64,000 bases of DNA from Bacillota bacterium (GCA_023412855.1 JAEZRJ010000078.1:1-64000), one strand, 5' to 3'. Shown: positions 1-8,087, counted from the first letter of the stretch. Notes: generated from the sequence alone by a model not told the origin. Numbers and translations are program-made.

Positions 1-119
1 TTCAGCTTCCTTCAGATTCCACCTCACGGTGGACACCCTTGCTGTTCCGCTATACATTTCCCACTACCTGGGCATGTTCGGGACTTGCACCCGTTAGAGC
101 GCGCCCATGGCGCGCAAAC
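1..119 (-). mobile_element. Group IIC intron, 5' end of ribozyme domain I (runs off the window)
   Basis: Read on the minus strand, the sequence starts GTTTGCGCGCC and continues with AACGGGTGCAAGTCCCGAAC, GCAAGGGTGTCC and GTGGAATCTGAAGGAAGC. These blocks occur in the same order and spacing as in domain I of group IIC introns such as that of Oceanobacillus iheyensis (family knowledge, from memory). The expected first bases are GUGYG; here they read GTTTG, one difference. The boundary at 119 was set by that start and by the T-run of a terminator immediately upstream. The remaining ribozyme and any reverse transcriptase would lie outside the window to the left. Confidence 0.75.
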
Positions 120-120
120 T

Positions 121-151
121 AAAAAACGGGATCGGCATGAATCCGAACCCG
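121..151 (-). terminator. Intrinsic terminator used as intron target
   Basis: On the minus strand a stem CGGG-tt-CGG / CCG-at-CCCG with a 7-base loop is followed by six T. It lies downstream of the ANTAR gene and its repeat array, so it probably ends the glnA-ANTAR transcript. The group IIC intron begins two bases after the T-run, which fits the known preference of class C introns for terminator hairpins. Confidence 0.7.
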
Positions 152-182
152 CTTGTTGATATTTCCATATGACTGTCTTTTA

Positions 183-450
183 CTTATGAGTGTTCTTCGC
201 TTATACGTATTCTTCGCTTATACGTATTCTTCACTTATGGGTATCCTGCTCTTATAAGTAATCTTTCGCTTATGAGTAGCCTGCTCTTATAAGTAATCTT
301 TCGCTTATGAGTAGCCTGCTCTTATGAGTATATTCTGCGCTTATGAGTAGCCTGCTCTTATGAGTATATTCTGCACTTATGAGTAGCCGTCGCTTATGAG
401 TAATCCTTCGCTCACAAATGCTCCTTACTCATGAGTGTTCTCACTCATTC
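183..450. repeat. Tandem array of the ATGAGT hairpin repeat (family C)
   Basis: About fifteen imperfect units of 17-18 bp built on CTTATGAGTA, with a higher-order period near 35 bp (one 35-bp block occurs twice, then a variant block twice). The array ends at 431-448 in a complete hairpin ATGAGT-N6-ACTCAT that includes the stop codon of the ANTAR gene. Single or double copies of the same hairpin occur at 12114, 12182, 25975 and 49298. The units are too short and too uniform for CRISPR. Confidence 0.85.
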
Positions 451-986
451 ATAAATAAAATCATCTGCGCGGTTTCTGTCATGTTTGTGCTGCTGTCCAT
501 GCTGCACTTTTGTATATACCTATGAGCCTCTTCCTCCGTCATATTATTACGGTGCATAAGAACTTGTTTCGCTTCCTCAATCAATGCTTCCTCTTTTTCA
601 TCCCGCTCCTTTGGCTTGGATTTCTGATGCTTGCGGCGTCTCTCCGATGCTTGGATCATCATGTTCACCGTATTCACCATATCATAAATCTTAAGAGGCA
701 TCTCCAGACAAACAATGTCGTTATTCCGACAACCAGCGAGTATATGGGGAGATGCCATCAGAAGCATTTCGAATCCGGGAGGAAGGTATTCGTGCAACTG
801 CGAGTAAATCATATCCGACAGCTTATAACTGCATATGACAATCCCGCTGCTCAGATGATCCGCCTGACCGATCGTCTGCGAGCCGGTGGTACAGACCGCC
901 GCAACAGAGAAGCCGTTTCTTACAAGAAGGTTCTTGATGTTCTTTGCATCTTCCAGCTTGGGAAACGCAACAATAATGCTTGTCAT
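441..986 (-). CDS. ANTAR-domain response regulator / RNA antiterminator
   Basis: 181 residues. The first 115 or so look like a degenerate receiver domain. Residues 128-178 form the three-helix ANTAR domain, which in characterised relatives binds tandem hairpins in nascent RNA and prevents termination. The start at 986 is preceded by AGGAGGAGGTG six bases upstream. It lies 155 bp downstream of glnA on the same strand, a pairing that points to control of nitrogen assimilation. The glnA leader contains an intrinsic terminator, a plausible target. The last Glu codon and the stop codon lie inside an ATGAGT/ACTCAT hairpin repeat. Function is inferred from domain and context; the phospho-acceptor status was not settled. 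Confidence 0.85.
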   Translation of the reverse strand: MTSIIVAFPKLEDAKNIKNLLVRNGFSVAAVCTTGSQTIGQADHLSSGIVICSYKLSDMIYSQLHEYLPPGFEMLLMASPHILAGCRNNDIVCLEMPLKIYDMVNTVNMMIQASERRRKHQKSKPKERDEKEEALIEEAKQVLMHRNNMTEEEAHRYIQKCSMDSSTNMTETAQMILFMNE

Positions 987-1004
987 ATACTCACCTCCTC
1001 CTTA

Positions 1005-1100
1005 TGTTATTTCTTAACTTATACTATTTCTTATTTATTCCGTTTTCTATTTATGCGGTTCCTTATTTACTCCGTTTCCTATTCATTCCACTTTTCATTA
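1005..1100. repeat. Short AT-rich tandem repeat between glnA and the ANTAR gene
   Basis: On the minus strand, GGAGTAAATAAGGAACC, GCATAAATAGAAAAC and GGAATAAATAAGAAA follow one another with a period of about 16 bases. It fills most of the 155-bp gap. No promoter or terminator was recognised in it. Confidence 0.45.
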
Positions 1101-1141
1101 TATTTCCATCCGTTCAATTACATTCTCCCGCCGGAAGTGTT

Positions 1142-2476
1142 TTAATATTTATTCAGATAAGCTTCTATTTCCCAGTCAGTAACCTGCGAACGGTATTCCG
1201 ACCACTCCGCTTTTTTCGCCTTAATATACTTTTCACAAACATGCTCACCCAAAACTTCCTGAATGAACTCATCTTTTTCCAGCTCATGTACCGCCTCGAT
1301 CAAGCTTTCCGGAATCGCTTCGATTTTTTCCGCTTCTCTCTCCTCCTCGGACATGGTGAAAATATTACGGCTTACGCTCTCAGGCGGCATCATCTTGTTC
1401 TGAATGCCGTCAAGCCCCGCACGCAGGCATACAGCCAGCGCCAGATATGGATTCGCCGAAGGGTCCGGGCACCGAAGCTCTACCCGCGTACCTTCCCCTC
1501 TTGATGCCGGAATACGGATAAGGGGGCTCCTGTTCGTAGCGCTCCACGCGATATAGACCGGAGCTTCGTAGCCGGGTACAAGCCTTTTATAAGAATTTAC
1601 AAGAGGGTTGGTAACCGCCGCCATCCCCTTCATATGCTTCATTATTCCGCCGATAAAATAATATGCTTCCTCGCTTAGCCCAAAATTATCGGAGGCGTCT
1701 GCAAAAATATTTTTGCCGTCCTTGGATAACGACATATTAATATGCATGCCTGAGCCGTTTATTCCATACTTGGGCTTTGGCATAAACGTTGCGTGAAGCC
1801 CGTGGCGCTTTGCAATCGTCTTTACCGCCAGCTTGAAGGTCATGATATTGTCCGCCGTTTTCAAAGCTTCGTCATATTTGAAATCAATTTCATGCTGTGC
1901 CGGGGCTACCTCGTGATGAGAGGCTTCGATGACAAAATTCATCTCCTCTAACGTAAGAACTATATCTCTTCTGGCATTCTCACCGAAATCCACCGGTCCC
2001 AAGTCGAAATAGCCTGCCTGCTCATGAGTAATCGTAGTCGGAAGCCCATTTTCATCCGTATGGAAAAGAAAGAATTCGCACTCAGGCCCCACTTCAAAAC
2101 GATAGCCTAACTTCTCAGCTTCTCTTACCGCGCGCTTCAATATATAGCGGGGATCGCCTTCGAAGGGCTCTCCATTCGGGCGGTAGACATCACAAATAAG
2201 CCTTGCAACCTTCCCTTGCTGGGGTCTCCACGGAAAGATCTGAAAAGTATTGTAATCGGGGTACAGATACATATCCGATTCCTCGATGCGTACAAAGCCT
2301 TCGATGGACGAGCCGTCAAACATACATTTATTATCCAGCGCTTTTTCCAACTGGCTGGCTGTAATTGCCACATTCTTCAGATTGCCGAACATATCGGTAA
2401 ATTGCAGGCGGATAAATTCCACATCTTCCTCTTCTACCAACTTTATAATATCGTCCTTCGTGTAATTTTTCATCAT
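1142..2476 (-). CDS. glnA: Glutamine synthetase, type I
   Basis: Makes glutamine from glutamate, ammonium and ATP in the cytoplasm. From the ATG at 2476 the protein is 444 residues, the usual length of the GSI-alpha class. Signature motifs are visible: MFDGSSIEGF near the N-terminus, the ATP-binding KPKYGINGSGMH in the middle and NPYLALAV near the end. The longer in-frame reading from a TTG at 2533 is rejected because it runs through a terminator hairpin, while the ATG at 2476 has AGGAAGGGAAGG just upstream. An ANTAR regulator follows on the same strand. Control by attenuation in the leader is likely. Confidence 0.97.
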   Translation of the reverse strand: MMKNYTKDDIIKLVEEEDVEFIRLQFTDMFGNLKNVAITASQLEKALDNKCMFDGSSIEGFVRIEESDMYLYPDYNTFQIFPWRPQQGKVARLICDVYRPNGEPFEGDPRYILKRAVREAEKLGYRFEVGPECEFFLFHTDENGLPTTITHEQAGYFDLGPVDFGENARRDIVLTLEEMNFVIEASHHEVAPAQHEIDFKYDEALKTADNIMTFKLAVKTIAKRHGLHATFMPKPKYGINGSGMHINMSLSKDGKNIFADASDNFGLSEEAYYFIGGIMKHMKGMAAVTNPLVNSYKRLVPGYEAPVYIAWSATNRSPLIRIPASRGEGTRVELRCPDPSANPYLALAVCLRAGLDGIQNKMMPPESVSRNIFTMSEEEREAEKIEAIPESLIEAVHELEKDEFIQEVLGEHVCEKYIKAKKAEWSEYRSQVTDWEIEAYLNKY

Positions 2477-2510
2477 GCTTCCTTCCCTTCCTTTACTATT
2501 ATCAGAATAT

Positions 2511-2545
2511 AAAAAAAGGCAGTCCTTCACCAAAAGAACGCCTTT
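2511..2545 (-). terminator. Leader terminator (attenuator) of glnA
   Basis: On the minus strand AAAGGC-GTTCTT pairs with AAGGAC-t-GCCTTT around the six-base loop TTGGTG, followed directly by a T-run. It ends 34 bases before the glnA start codon, so it can only act as a premature terminator. A six-base loop is typical of ANTAR target hairpins, but this loop has G at position 4 and lacks the usual A at position 1. Confidence 0.65.
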
Positions 2546-2555
2546 GCTCTGTTTA

Positions 2556-2585
2556 ATAATAACAACTGCTTCTCTCCTTTGTCAA
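2556..2585 (-). promoter_or_regulatory. Possible sigma-A promoter for glnA
   Basis: TTGACA at 2585-2580, an 18-base spacer and TATTAT at 2561-2556. A transcript from here would start only a few bases before the attenuator stem, too short for normal termination, so the upstream promoter at 2662-2670 may be the regulated one. Confidence 0.45.
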
Positions 2586-2636
2586 TACCCAAATACATCC
2601 ACACGCCGTTGCGCTCCGTTTTCCCGGAGGATTTTC

Positions 2637-2670
2637 GTATAATAGGGAATATAGGAATTTTCTATTATAC
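2637..2670. promoter_or_regulatory. Palindromic divergent -10 region between glnA and the FMN-bind-like gene
   Basis: GTATAATAG at 2637-2645 and its exact inverse CTATTATAC at 2662-2670 place a TATAAT on each strand. This suits divergent start sites for glnA (minus) and the gene at 2735 (plus). No good -35 element was found on either side. Confidence 0.4.
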
Positions 2671-2734
2671 AAGTGGCATAAAATATAGCACGTAATAATA
2701 AGATAGTAAAAAGAATTTTAACGGGGATATTGTT

Positions 2735-3202
2735 ATGAGTTCCAAAACAAAAATAGTTGTGCTCCATTTGAAAGAACTAATATACACCGGCATCTTTGCC
2801 GTTCTGGGGATTCTCTTTATCGTGCTTCTGATCATCATGTTCCTCCCTAAGAACAAGGATAACAACTCCAATATCATACAGCCGGCGAACTCTTATATGC
2901 CCGGCGTTTATACGACCTCTCTCGTGCTGAACGATAACATAGTCGATATTGAGGTTACCGTAGATGAAACCAATATTAACAGTATCCGCATTGTCAACCT
3001 TGACGAAGCGGTTGCTACCATGTACCCTCTTATCGAGCCGGCATTCGAAGACCTCGTAACTCAGATATGTGAAAATCAGTCCTTGGATGGCCTTACATAT
3101 TCCGACGATAACAAATATACCTCCATGGTACTGCTGGATGCCATTAAAGCGTCTCTGCATAAAGCCGAGGCGGCTGCTGCAAACTCTTTGGAGGAACAAT
3201 GA
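2735..3202 (+). CDS. Membrane-anchored FMN-bind-like domain protein
   Basis: 155 residues. One membrane segment at about 12-38, then an extracytoplasmic domain that follows the FMN-binding fold pattern: PGVYTTSLVLND, IVDIEVTVDE, INSIRIV and a final helix YTSMVLLDAIKASL. The Ser-Gly-Ala-Thr motif that carries covalent FMN in many relatives is absent, so flavin attachment is doubtful. The gene is divergent from glnA and ends at a hairpin terminator. Function is unknown; conservation near glnA in related genomes would be informative. Confidence 0.75.
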   Translation: MSSKTKIVVLHLKELIYTGIFAVLGILFIVLLIIMFLPKNKDNNSNIIQPANSYMPGVYTTSLVLNDNIVDIEVTVDETNINSIRIVNLDEAVATMYPLIEPAFEDLVTQICENQSLDGLTYSDDNKYTSMVLLDAIKASLHKAEAAAANSLEEQ

Positions 3203-3212
3203 TGTCATTTTT

Positions 3213-3245
3213 AAGAAGGTGCCCCAAAGGACACCTTCTTATTCT
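3213..3245. terminator. Bidirectional hairpin terminator
   Basis: AAGAAGGTG at 3213-3221 pairs with CACCTTCTT at 3232-3240. T-rich sequence flanks both sides, so it can serve the plus-strand gene ending at 3202 and the minus-strand anti-sigma gene ending at 3258. Confidence 0.8.
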
Positions 3246-3257
3246 TTCCGCTTTCTT

Positions 3258-4070
3258 TCACTTGTTTGCGGCTATCAATTCCTCCGCCATAAGCTCTAAG
3301 TCCCCAGTCGCGCTACCGACCGTGTCTTCGGAAATCCCATACCACAGAAGGCCGTTCATTTCCCACTGAATGCTACGGTAAGTCGTAGAACTTACTTCCG
3401 TTACCAAACTGTCCGTACCTGTTCCCAGCCTTCCCTCATCTATCATCTGCTTTTCTTCCTCTGTCAGTTCATAGTCCAGCGGAACCATCATATGAATATA
3501 CTCGGTCACATAGACCTTAATCCCGTCCAGCGTCTTCTCTTCCACAATATTTGCCGGCTTTTCACGACCCTTTCCATTATCCTCAACACTTATCGTAATT
3601 TGCTGATTTTCATTTCGGTATTCCAGCATCAAGGTTTTGTACTGCTCTCCAGTAGGCTGCCCTTCACTGTCATAAGCCTGGTTGGTCGACACGTTGATTC
3701 CGTTATAAGTGTAACCATTGGAAAAAGTCTCTACCGGATGAATTTTAAATCCCTCTTTCTTTGCAAACTTCGCGCAGTCACTAAACACCTCGGAATCAGG
3801 CTCCGCATTGCTCCATCCTATCGTAGACGATACTTTTACCCCTGCATAGCTCGTAATAGACGCAAATAAAAGTACTGCAACCACCACGAGCACCAATTTT
3901 TTCTTTTTCAACATTATTATTTTACCCTTTCTTTCCTTCTCAGGAATAAGCTGTTCATCGATTCTTTGCTTGATATGTTCCGGAGCTTTGAGCTTATCTG
4001 CTTCTTCTTGATACATTTTTCTTATTGCTTCTTCAATTTTGTAATTTTCTTTTTTTACAGTCATACTCAT
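3258..4070 (-). CDS. Anti-sigma factor-like membrane protein
   Basis: 270 residues from the ATG at 4070, which overlaps the stop codon of the sigma factor gene as ATGA and has AAGGGAG upstream; an in-frame start further upstream would lie inside the sigma gene. Residues 1-55 are charged and cytoplasmic, 59-76 form one membrane helix, and the rest is an extracytoplasmic domain resembling DUF4367 (VYVTEY, IQWEMNGLLWYGI). Translational coupling to an ECF sigma gene is the main evidence that it restrains that sigma factor. The signal sensed is unknown. Confidence 0.8.
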   Translation of the reverse strand: MSMTVKKENYKIEEAIRKMYQEEADKLKAPEHIKQRIDEQLIPEKERKGKIIMLKKKKLVLVVVAVLLFASITSYAGVKVSSTIGWSNAEPDSEVFSDCAKFAKKEGFKIHPVETFSNGYTYNGINVSTNQAYDSEGQPTGEQYKTLMLEYRNENQQITISVEDNGKGREKPANIVEEKTLDGIKVYVTEYIHMMVPLDYELTEEEKQMIDEGRLGTGTDSLVTEVSSTTYRSIQWEMNGLLWYGISEDTVGSATGDLELMAEELIAANK

Positions 4071-4624
4071 TTCAACTCCCTTATCCGTATTTTCCGTTCC
4101 AGCAACTTCCTCGCTTTGTGCAGCCTTGATTTTATGGTTCCTTCCGTGCATCCTACGATTCCGGCAATCTGCTTGACGGAAAGCTCGTTGAAGTAATATA
4201 GAACCAGCACTGTTCGGTATTTTTCCTCCAGCTGTGTGACCGATGTCCTGATAATTCTATTTTCTTCTTTCTCAAGCAACGCTTTCGAAGGATCCATTAT
4301 ACCGCCATCCCCATGGTCAATGGTCTCTTCCCATAGCTCTTCCCGGGGGAATTCACGTTTCTTTCTTTTGGAAATCTGAATGGCATTCCTTGTCAAAATG
4401 CGATAAAACCAAGCCGGGAAGGCCGCCGTTTCCCTCAGTTTCCCAATTTCCAGACAGACCGTCACAAACGTGTCCTGCACCACATCTTGGGCATCCGCCG
4501 TATTTCCCGTTATAAATGCTGCCATGCGGTACGCCTGGTCTTTGTAACGCTCATATAAACAGTCGAATGCGCCCGGCTCTTTTCTTTTAGCTCTTTCTAT
4601 TATTTCACTTTCGTGCTGCTCCAT
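4067..4624 (-). CDS. RNA polymerase ECF sigma factor
   Basis: 185 residues. Region 2 lies at about 10-85 (GAFDCLYERYKDQAYRMA, DVVQDTFVTV, FPAWFYRILTRNA) and region 4 at about 125-180, with a helix-turn-helix containing LSVKQIAGIVGCTEGTIKSR. It directs polymerase to a small regulon under control of the coupled anti-sigma protein. GAGGG precedes the start by seven bases. TGAACC about 50 bases upstream resembles an ECF -35 element and could mean autoregulation, but the -10 is not clear. Confidence 0.92.
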   Translation of the reverse strand: MEQHESEIIERAKRKEPGAFDCLYERYKDQAYRMAAFITGNTADAQDVVQDTFVTVCLEIGKLRETAAFPAWFYRILTRNAIQISKRKKREFPREELWEETIDHGDGGIMDPSKALLEKEENRIIRTSVTQLEEKYRTVLVLYYFNELSVKQIAGIVGCTEGTIKSRLHKARKLLERKIRIRELK

Positions 4625-5008
4625 GTCACTTCCCTCTTTGTTTGCTTTCTTTAGGTATACCTACTATAAAGAGTGTATTTCTTTCCTCTCGGTTCATTAT
4701 TTTTTATTTTAAGAGACTATCAGAATCAGCGCAATTGTAATAACTTGGATGTTATCTGCCGCAAATCGTATTTAGGTAAAAGGAAAAGACATTAACGCAT
4801 TTTTACCTTATGGTGTCAATCACGCTAATGCCTTTTTACTCATCTACTTTTAATATGATGATGCTTATCTCTTTTTTGCTATGTCACTTCGGCATAACTT
4901 TTCTGTGCTTCTGCCTCAGGCTTTTTATAACAAGGTTATTACCCTTACATGGTCGGGTTGATGGAATTGATATTATTAGTACTTGTCATTAAATTAGTTA
5001 ATGATTCC
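4625..5008. other. Intergenic region, no gene supported
   Basis: 384 bases. Two similar direct blocks, TTAACGCATTTTTAC near 4793 and CTAATGCCTTTTTAC near 4826, lie beside an AGGTAAAA / TTTTACCT inverted pair. An open frame at 4810-4992 has no ribosome-binding site and a composition typical of chance. The 5' untranslated region of the sigma gene occupies the left end. Confidence 0.5.
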
Positions 5009-5587
5009 TTATAAGTTCTTATCCACTACTTCTTTTAGAACAGGTAAAACATCATTTTCAAACCATGGATTTTGTTTCAGCCAGCCAAGATTTAAAGGAG
5101 AAGGATGAACCAACGGGAAATATTCCGGTAAATATTTTTGAAAATTTCTCACGGTTTCAGTTAAGCTTTTCTCACGTCTTTTATTTAAATAATATTTCTG
5201 TGCATAGCTGCCGATTAGAATTATAATTTCAATATTTGGCATCTCATCCAGTAAACATGGATGCCATTTTTCTGCAAATCCTTTTCTAGGTGGGGCATCA
5301 CCGCTTTTCGCTTTTCCCGGATAATAGAAATCCATAGGCAAATGAGCGATGCGATTCGTATTATAAAATATCTCACGAGATACTCCCATCCACTCTCTCA
5401 ATCGGTCACCACTTAAATCATTCCAAAACAATTGCGTTGCTTCTGCTTTACGCCCCGGTGCCTGTCCAACTATGGCAATGCGAGCATCTGCAGAAGCTTT
5501 GAATAATGGCGGGATTCCCATTTTTGTATAGGATCCGTTCATTGGATCAGCCATAATTTCTTGTTTGATTTTTTCAAATATTATCAT
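5009..5587 (-). CDS. Uracil-DNA glycosylase family protein
   Basis: 192 residues. The N-terminal motif IVGQAPGRKAEAT and the late motif HPSPLNLGWLKQNPWFE match the two active-site loops of the uracil-DNA glycosylase superfamily, which removes deaminated bases from DNA. The short branch without an iron-sulphur N-terminus is suggested by the lack of a four-cysteine pattern. It stands alone, with a repeat array upstream. Substrate specificity cannot be told from sequence alone. Confidence 0.85.
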   Translation of the reverse strand: MIIFEKIKQEIMADPMNGSYTKMGIPPLFKASADARIAIVGQAPGRKAEATQLFWNDLSGDRLREWMGVSREIFYNTNRIAHLPMDFYYPGKAKSGDAPPRKGFAEKWHPCLLDEMPNIEIIILIGSYAQKYYLNKRREKSLTETVRNFQKYLPEYFPLVHPSPLNLGWLKQNPWFENDVLPVLKEVVDKNL

Positions 5588-5693
5588 ATTTCACTTCCAT
5601 TATTTTTTTATAACATTTATGGTTACGATATCGTGGAGTTACCATGTAATTCTTTCTTTCGTGGTCTATTATACACTATTTTGACTTTTGAGG

Positions 5694-6053
5694 AATTTCC
5701 TATAAAAGAACAAAAGTGTGTTTCACACACCCTCGCAGCAAAGTACTTTAGCAGCACAGCTTTTGTTCCGCGCGCGTAGCTGCGCATCTATTTTTCTTTA
5801 ATAGGGGTAATTTCCTATTATAGAACAAAAGTGTGCCTCACCCCCTCGCAGCCAAGTACTTTAACAGCACAGCTTTTGTTCCGCGCGCGTAGCTGCGCAT
5901 CTATTTTTCTTTAATAGGGGTAATTTCCTATTAAAGAACAAAAGTGTGCCTCATACACGCTCGCAGCCAAGTGCTTTAACAGCACAGCTTTTGTTCCGCG
6001 CGCGTAGCTGCGCATCTATTTTTCTTTAATAGGGGTAATTTCCTATTAAAGAA
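5694..6053. repeat. Repeat family A, three tandem units
   Basis: Three units of 113-115 bp plus a terminal partial unit, with starts near 5694, 5809, 5922 and 6037. Each contains AACAAAAGTGTG, CACAGCTTTTGTTC and a GC-rich GCGCGTAGCTGCGC block. Unit junctions fold into TTCTTTAATAGG / CCTATTAAAGAA hairpins (5794-5825, 5907-5938, 6022-6053). Related copies with different but still complementary junction stems lie at 44818-45068, and a decayed copy at 58838-58970. Confidence 0.9.
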
Positions 6054-6057
6054 ATAA

Positions 6058-6083
6058 ACAGCATGCAAAGCCTCGCATGCTGT
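6058..6083 (-). terminator. Terminator of nadE
   Basis: ACAGCATGC at 6058-6066 pairs with GCATGCTGT at 6075-6083. On the minus strand it is followed by TTATTTCTTT, and it sits 16 bases after the nadE stop codon. Confidence 0.75.
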
Positions 6084-6098
6084 CCAGAAAAGTGTCTT

Positions 6099-8021
6099 TT
6101 ATATTTTTTCCAACCGCTCGAGCCATATCCGCGCGCAGGCATCGGAAGGCATGCGCAGATCGCCTCTCGGCGAAACAGCAACGCTTCCCACCTTCGGACC
6201 ATCCGGCAGGCAGGACCGTTTGAACTGCTGTGCAAAAAACCTTCGATAAAAAGTCTTCAGCCACTTTAAAATTGTCTCATCGTCATACTGCCCCGCAAAG
6301 GACATCTTAGCAATCCGGTATATCTTCTCCGGCTCGAATCCGCATCGCAGCATATAATACAGGAAAAAGTCATGAAGCTCATAAGGCCCCACCAGATCCT
6401 CCGTCTTTTGTGAAATGGTGCCGCCCACCGGCGGAAGCAGCTCAGGGCTGACCGGTGTATCCAGCACATCCAGCAATATTTTCTTCAGGTCTTCGTTGCC
6501 GCAAGTATCCGCATAATATTGCACCAGATGTCTGACAAGCGTCTTGGGCACACCCGCATTTACTCCGTACATGGACATGTGGTCTCCATTATATGTTGCC
6601 CACCCAAGCGCCAGCTCCGACATGTCTCCGGTGCCGATAACAAGCGCGTTCTCCTTGTTGGCGATATCCATAAGAACCTGAGTCCTCTCCCTCGCCTGAC
6701 CGTTCTCGTAAGTTACATCGTGATGATCCATATCCTGTCCGATATCCCTAAAATGCAGGGTCACTGCCTCCTTAATATTCACCTCTTCCAAAGTTGCTAA
6801 AAGGGCCTTTGACAGCTTGCACGCATTATCGTAGGTTCTGTCCGTAGTTCCGAAGCATGGCATCGTTACCGCCAGAATATTCTTCCTGTCAAGCGACAGC
6901 ATATCGAAGGTGCGCACCGTGACTAAGAGCGCAAGGGTGGAATCCAATCCACCAGAGACTCCTACCACCGCTTTCTGACAGCCCGTATGCTCATAGCGCT
7001 TTTTCAGTCCGTAAGACTGAATGGATAGAATCTCCTCGCACCTCGTATCCCTCTGAACCTTATCGCCTGGAACGAAGGGCGCACTGTCAAAGGAGCGGAT
7101 AAGAACAGTTTCCTCCTTTTCAAGCTTCGCCGGAACTATCGTATATTTTCTGCTGCCCGCCGGCCTATAGGTACTCATTCTTCGCCTCTCGTGGGCAATT
7201 CTGTGTATATCGATGTCAGCGTAAATAATACCGTTTTCAAAGCGTTTCGACTCTGCCAGAAGAGTTCCATTTTCCGCGATCAGATTGTGCCCGCTGAATA
7301 CCAAATCCTGTGTGGATTCTCCTTCACCCGCGCTGGCATAGACATACCCCGCAACTATTCTTGCACTGGCAGACTTCACCAGCATTGTCCGGTATTCCCC
7401 CTTACCTACCGTCTCATTGGAGGCAGATAGATTCACGATGACAGTGGCACCTGCCATAGCGTGCTCGGCGGCAGGAACATCCTGGACCCACAGATCCTCA
7501 CAAATTTCGCATCCTATCAGAAGGCCTTGGATCGCGCCTCCATCGAATAAGATATCCGTGCCGAAAGGAACTGTTTTTTCTCCTTTTTCGCTTCGTAGAA
7601 TATAGGGAACCGCCTCTTTATTTCCGGGCATAAAATGCCTTCCTTCGTAGAATTCCGCATAAGTGGGAATATTCGCCTTCGGTATCAGGCCTATGACATT
7701 TCCCCGATGCAAAGCCGCCGCCACGTTATACAGCTTGTTCTCTCTCACTAAGGGAAGCCCCACGAAAATAAGAGCATCTTTATCCACTGCATGAGCCGCA
7801 ATCATCAAAAGCTGCTCTTTCGCCTCCTCCAACAGAAGCTCCTGCAAGAATAAGTCTCCGCAGGTATAGCCCGTAATACAAAGCTCCGGGAATACAATGA
7901 TTTTCGCTCCGTTTTTCACTGCCTCGTCTATCCCCATACAAATTTGTCCGGCATTGTAAGCAGGATCGGCCACTTTGATCTGCGGCGTAACTGCTGCTGC
8001 CTTAATAAAACCGTGCTTCAT
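6099..8021 (-). CDS. nadE: Glutamine-dependent NAD+ synthetase
   Basis: 640 residues, the normal length of the two-domain enzyme. The N-terminal nitrilase-type glutaminase carries FPELCITGY, IPKANIPTYAEFYE and IGCEICEDLWV, which give the Glu-Lys-Cys triad. The C-terminal synthetase has the pyrophosphatase loop VSGGLDST and SELALGWATYNGDHMSMYG. It converts deamido-NAD to NAD using glutamine and ATP. It lies downstream of hslO on the same strand with a 66-bp gap and ends at a clear terminator. Confidence 0.97.
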   Translation of the reverse strand: MKHGFIKAAAVTPQIKVADPAYNAGQICMGIDEAVKNGAKIIVFPELCITGYTCGDLFLQELLLEEAKEQLLMIAAHAVDKDALIFVGLPLVRENKLYNVAAALHRGNVIGLIPKANIPTYAEFYEGRHFMPGNKEAVPYILRSEKGEKTVPFGTDILFDGGAIQGLLIGCEICEDLWVQDVPAAEHAMAGATVIVNLSASNETVGKGEYRTMLVKSASARIVAGYVYASAGEGESTQDLVFSGHNLIAENGTLLAESKRFENGIIYADIDIHRIAHERRRMSTYRPAGSRKYTIVPAKLEKEETVLIRSFDSAPFVPGDKVQRDTRCEEILSIQSYGLKKRYEHTGCQKAVVGVSGGLDSTLALLVTVRTFDMLSLDRKNILAVTMPCFGTTDRTYDNACKLSKALLATLEEVNIKEAVTLHFRDIGQDMDHHDVTYENGQARERTQVLMDIANKENALVIGTGDMSELALGWATYNGDHMSMYGVNAGVPKTLVRHLVQYYADTCGNEDLKKILLDVLDTPVSPELLPPVGGTISQKTEDLVGPYELHDFFLYYMLRCGFEPEKIYRIAKMSFAGQYDDETILKWLKTFYRRFFAQQFKRSCLPDGPKVGSVAVSPRGDLRMPSDACARIWLERLEKI

Positions 8022-8087
8022 ACGCGCACCTCTCTTTTCTTATCCGTCTCAAGTCGAAAGACTACTTCCCCTTCCGCCTTGTCTCAG

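Noticed and set aside
183..450. Possible CRISPR array
   Set aside because: Units are 17-18 bp without unique spacers, and no cas genes are present.
2477..2533. N-terminal extension of glutamine synthetase
   Set aside because: It starts at a TTG inside a leader terminator and T-run; the ATG at 2476 gives the standard 444-residue enzyme and has a strong ribosome-binding site.
4810..4992. 60-codon plus-strand ORF upstream of the uracil-DNA glycosylase-like gene
   Set aside because: No ribosome-binding site, AT-driven Phe/Leu/Met composition and no recognisable motif.
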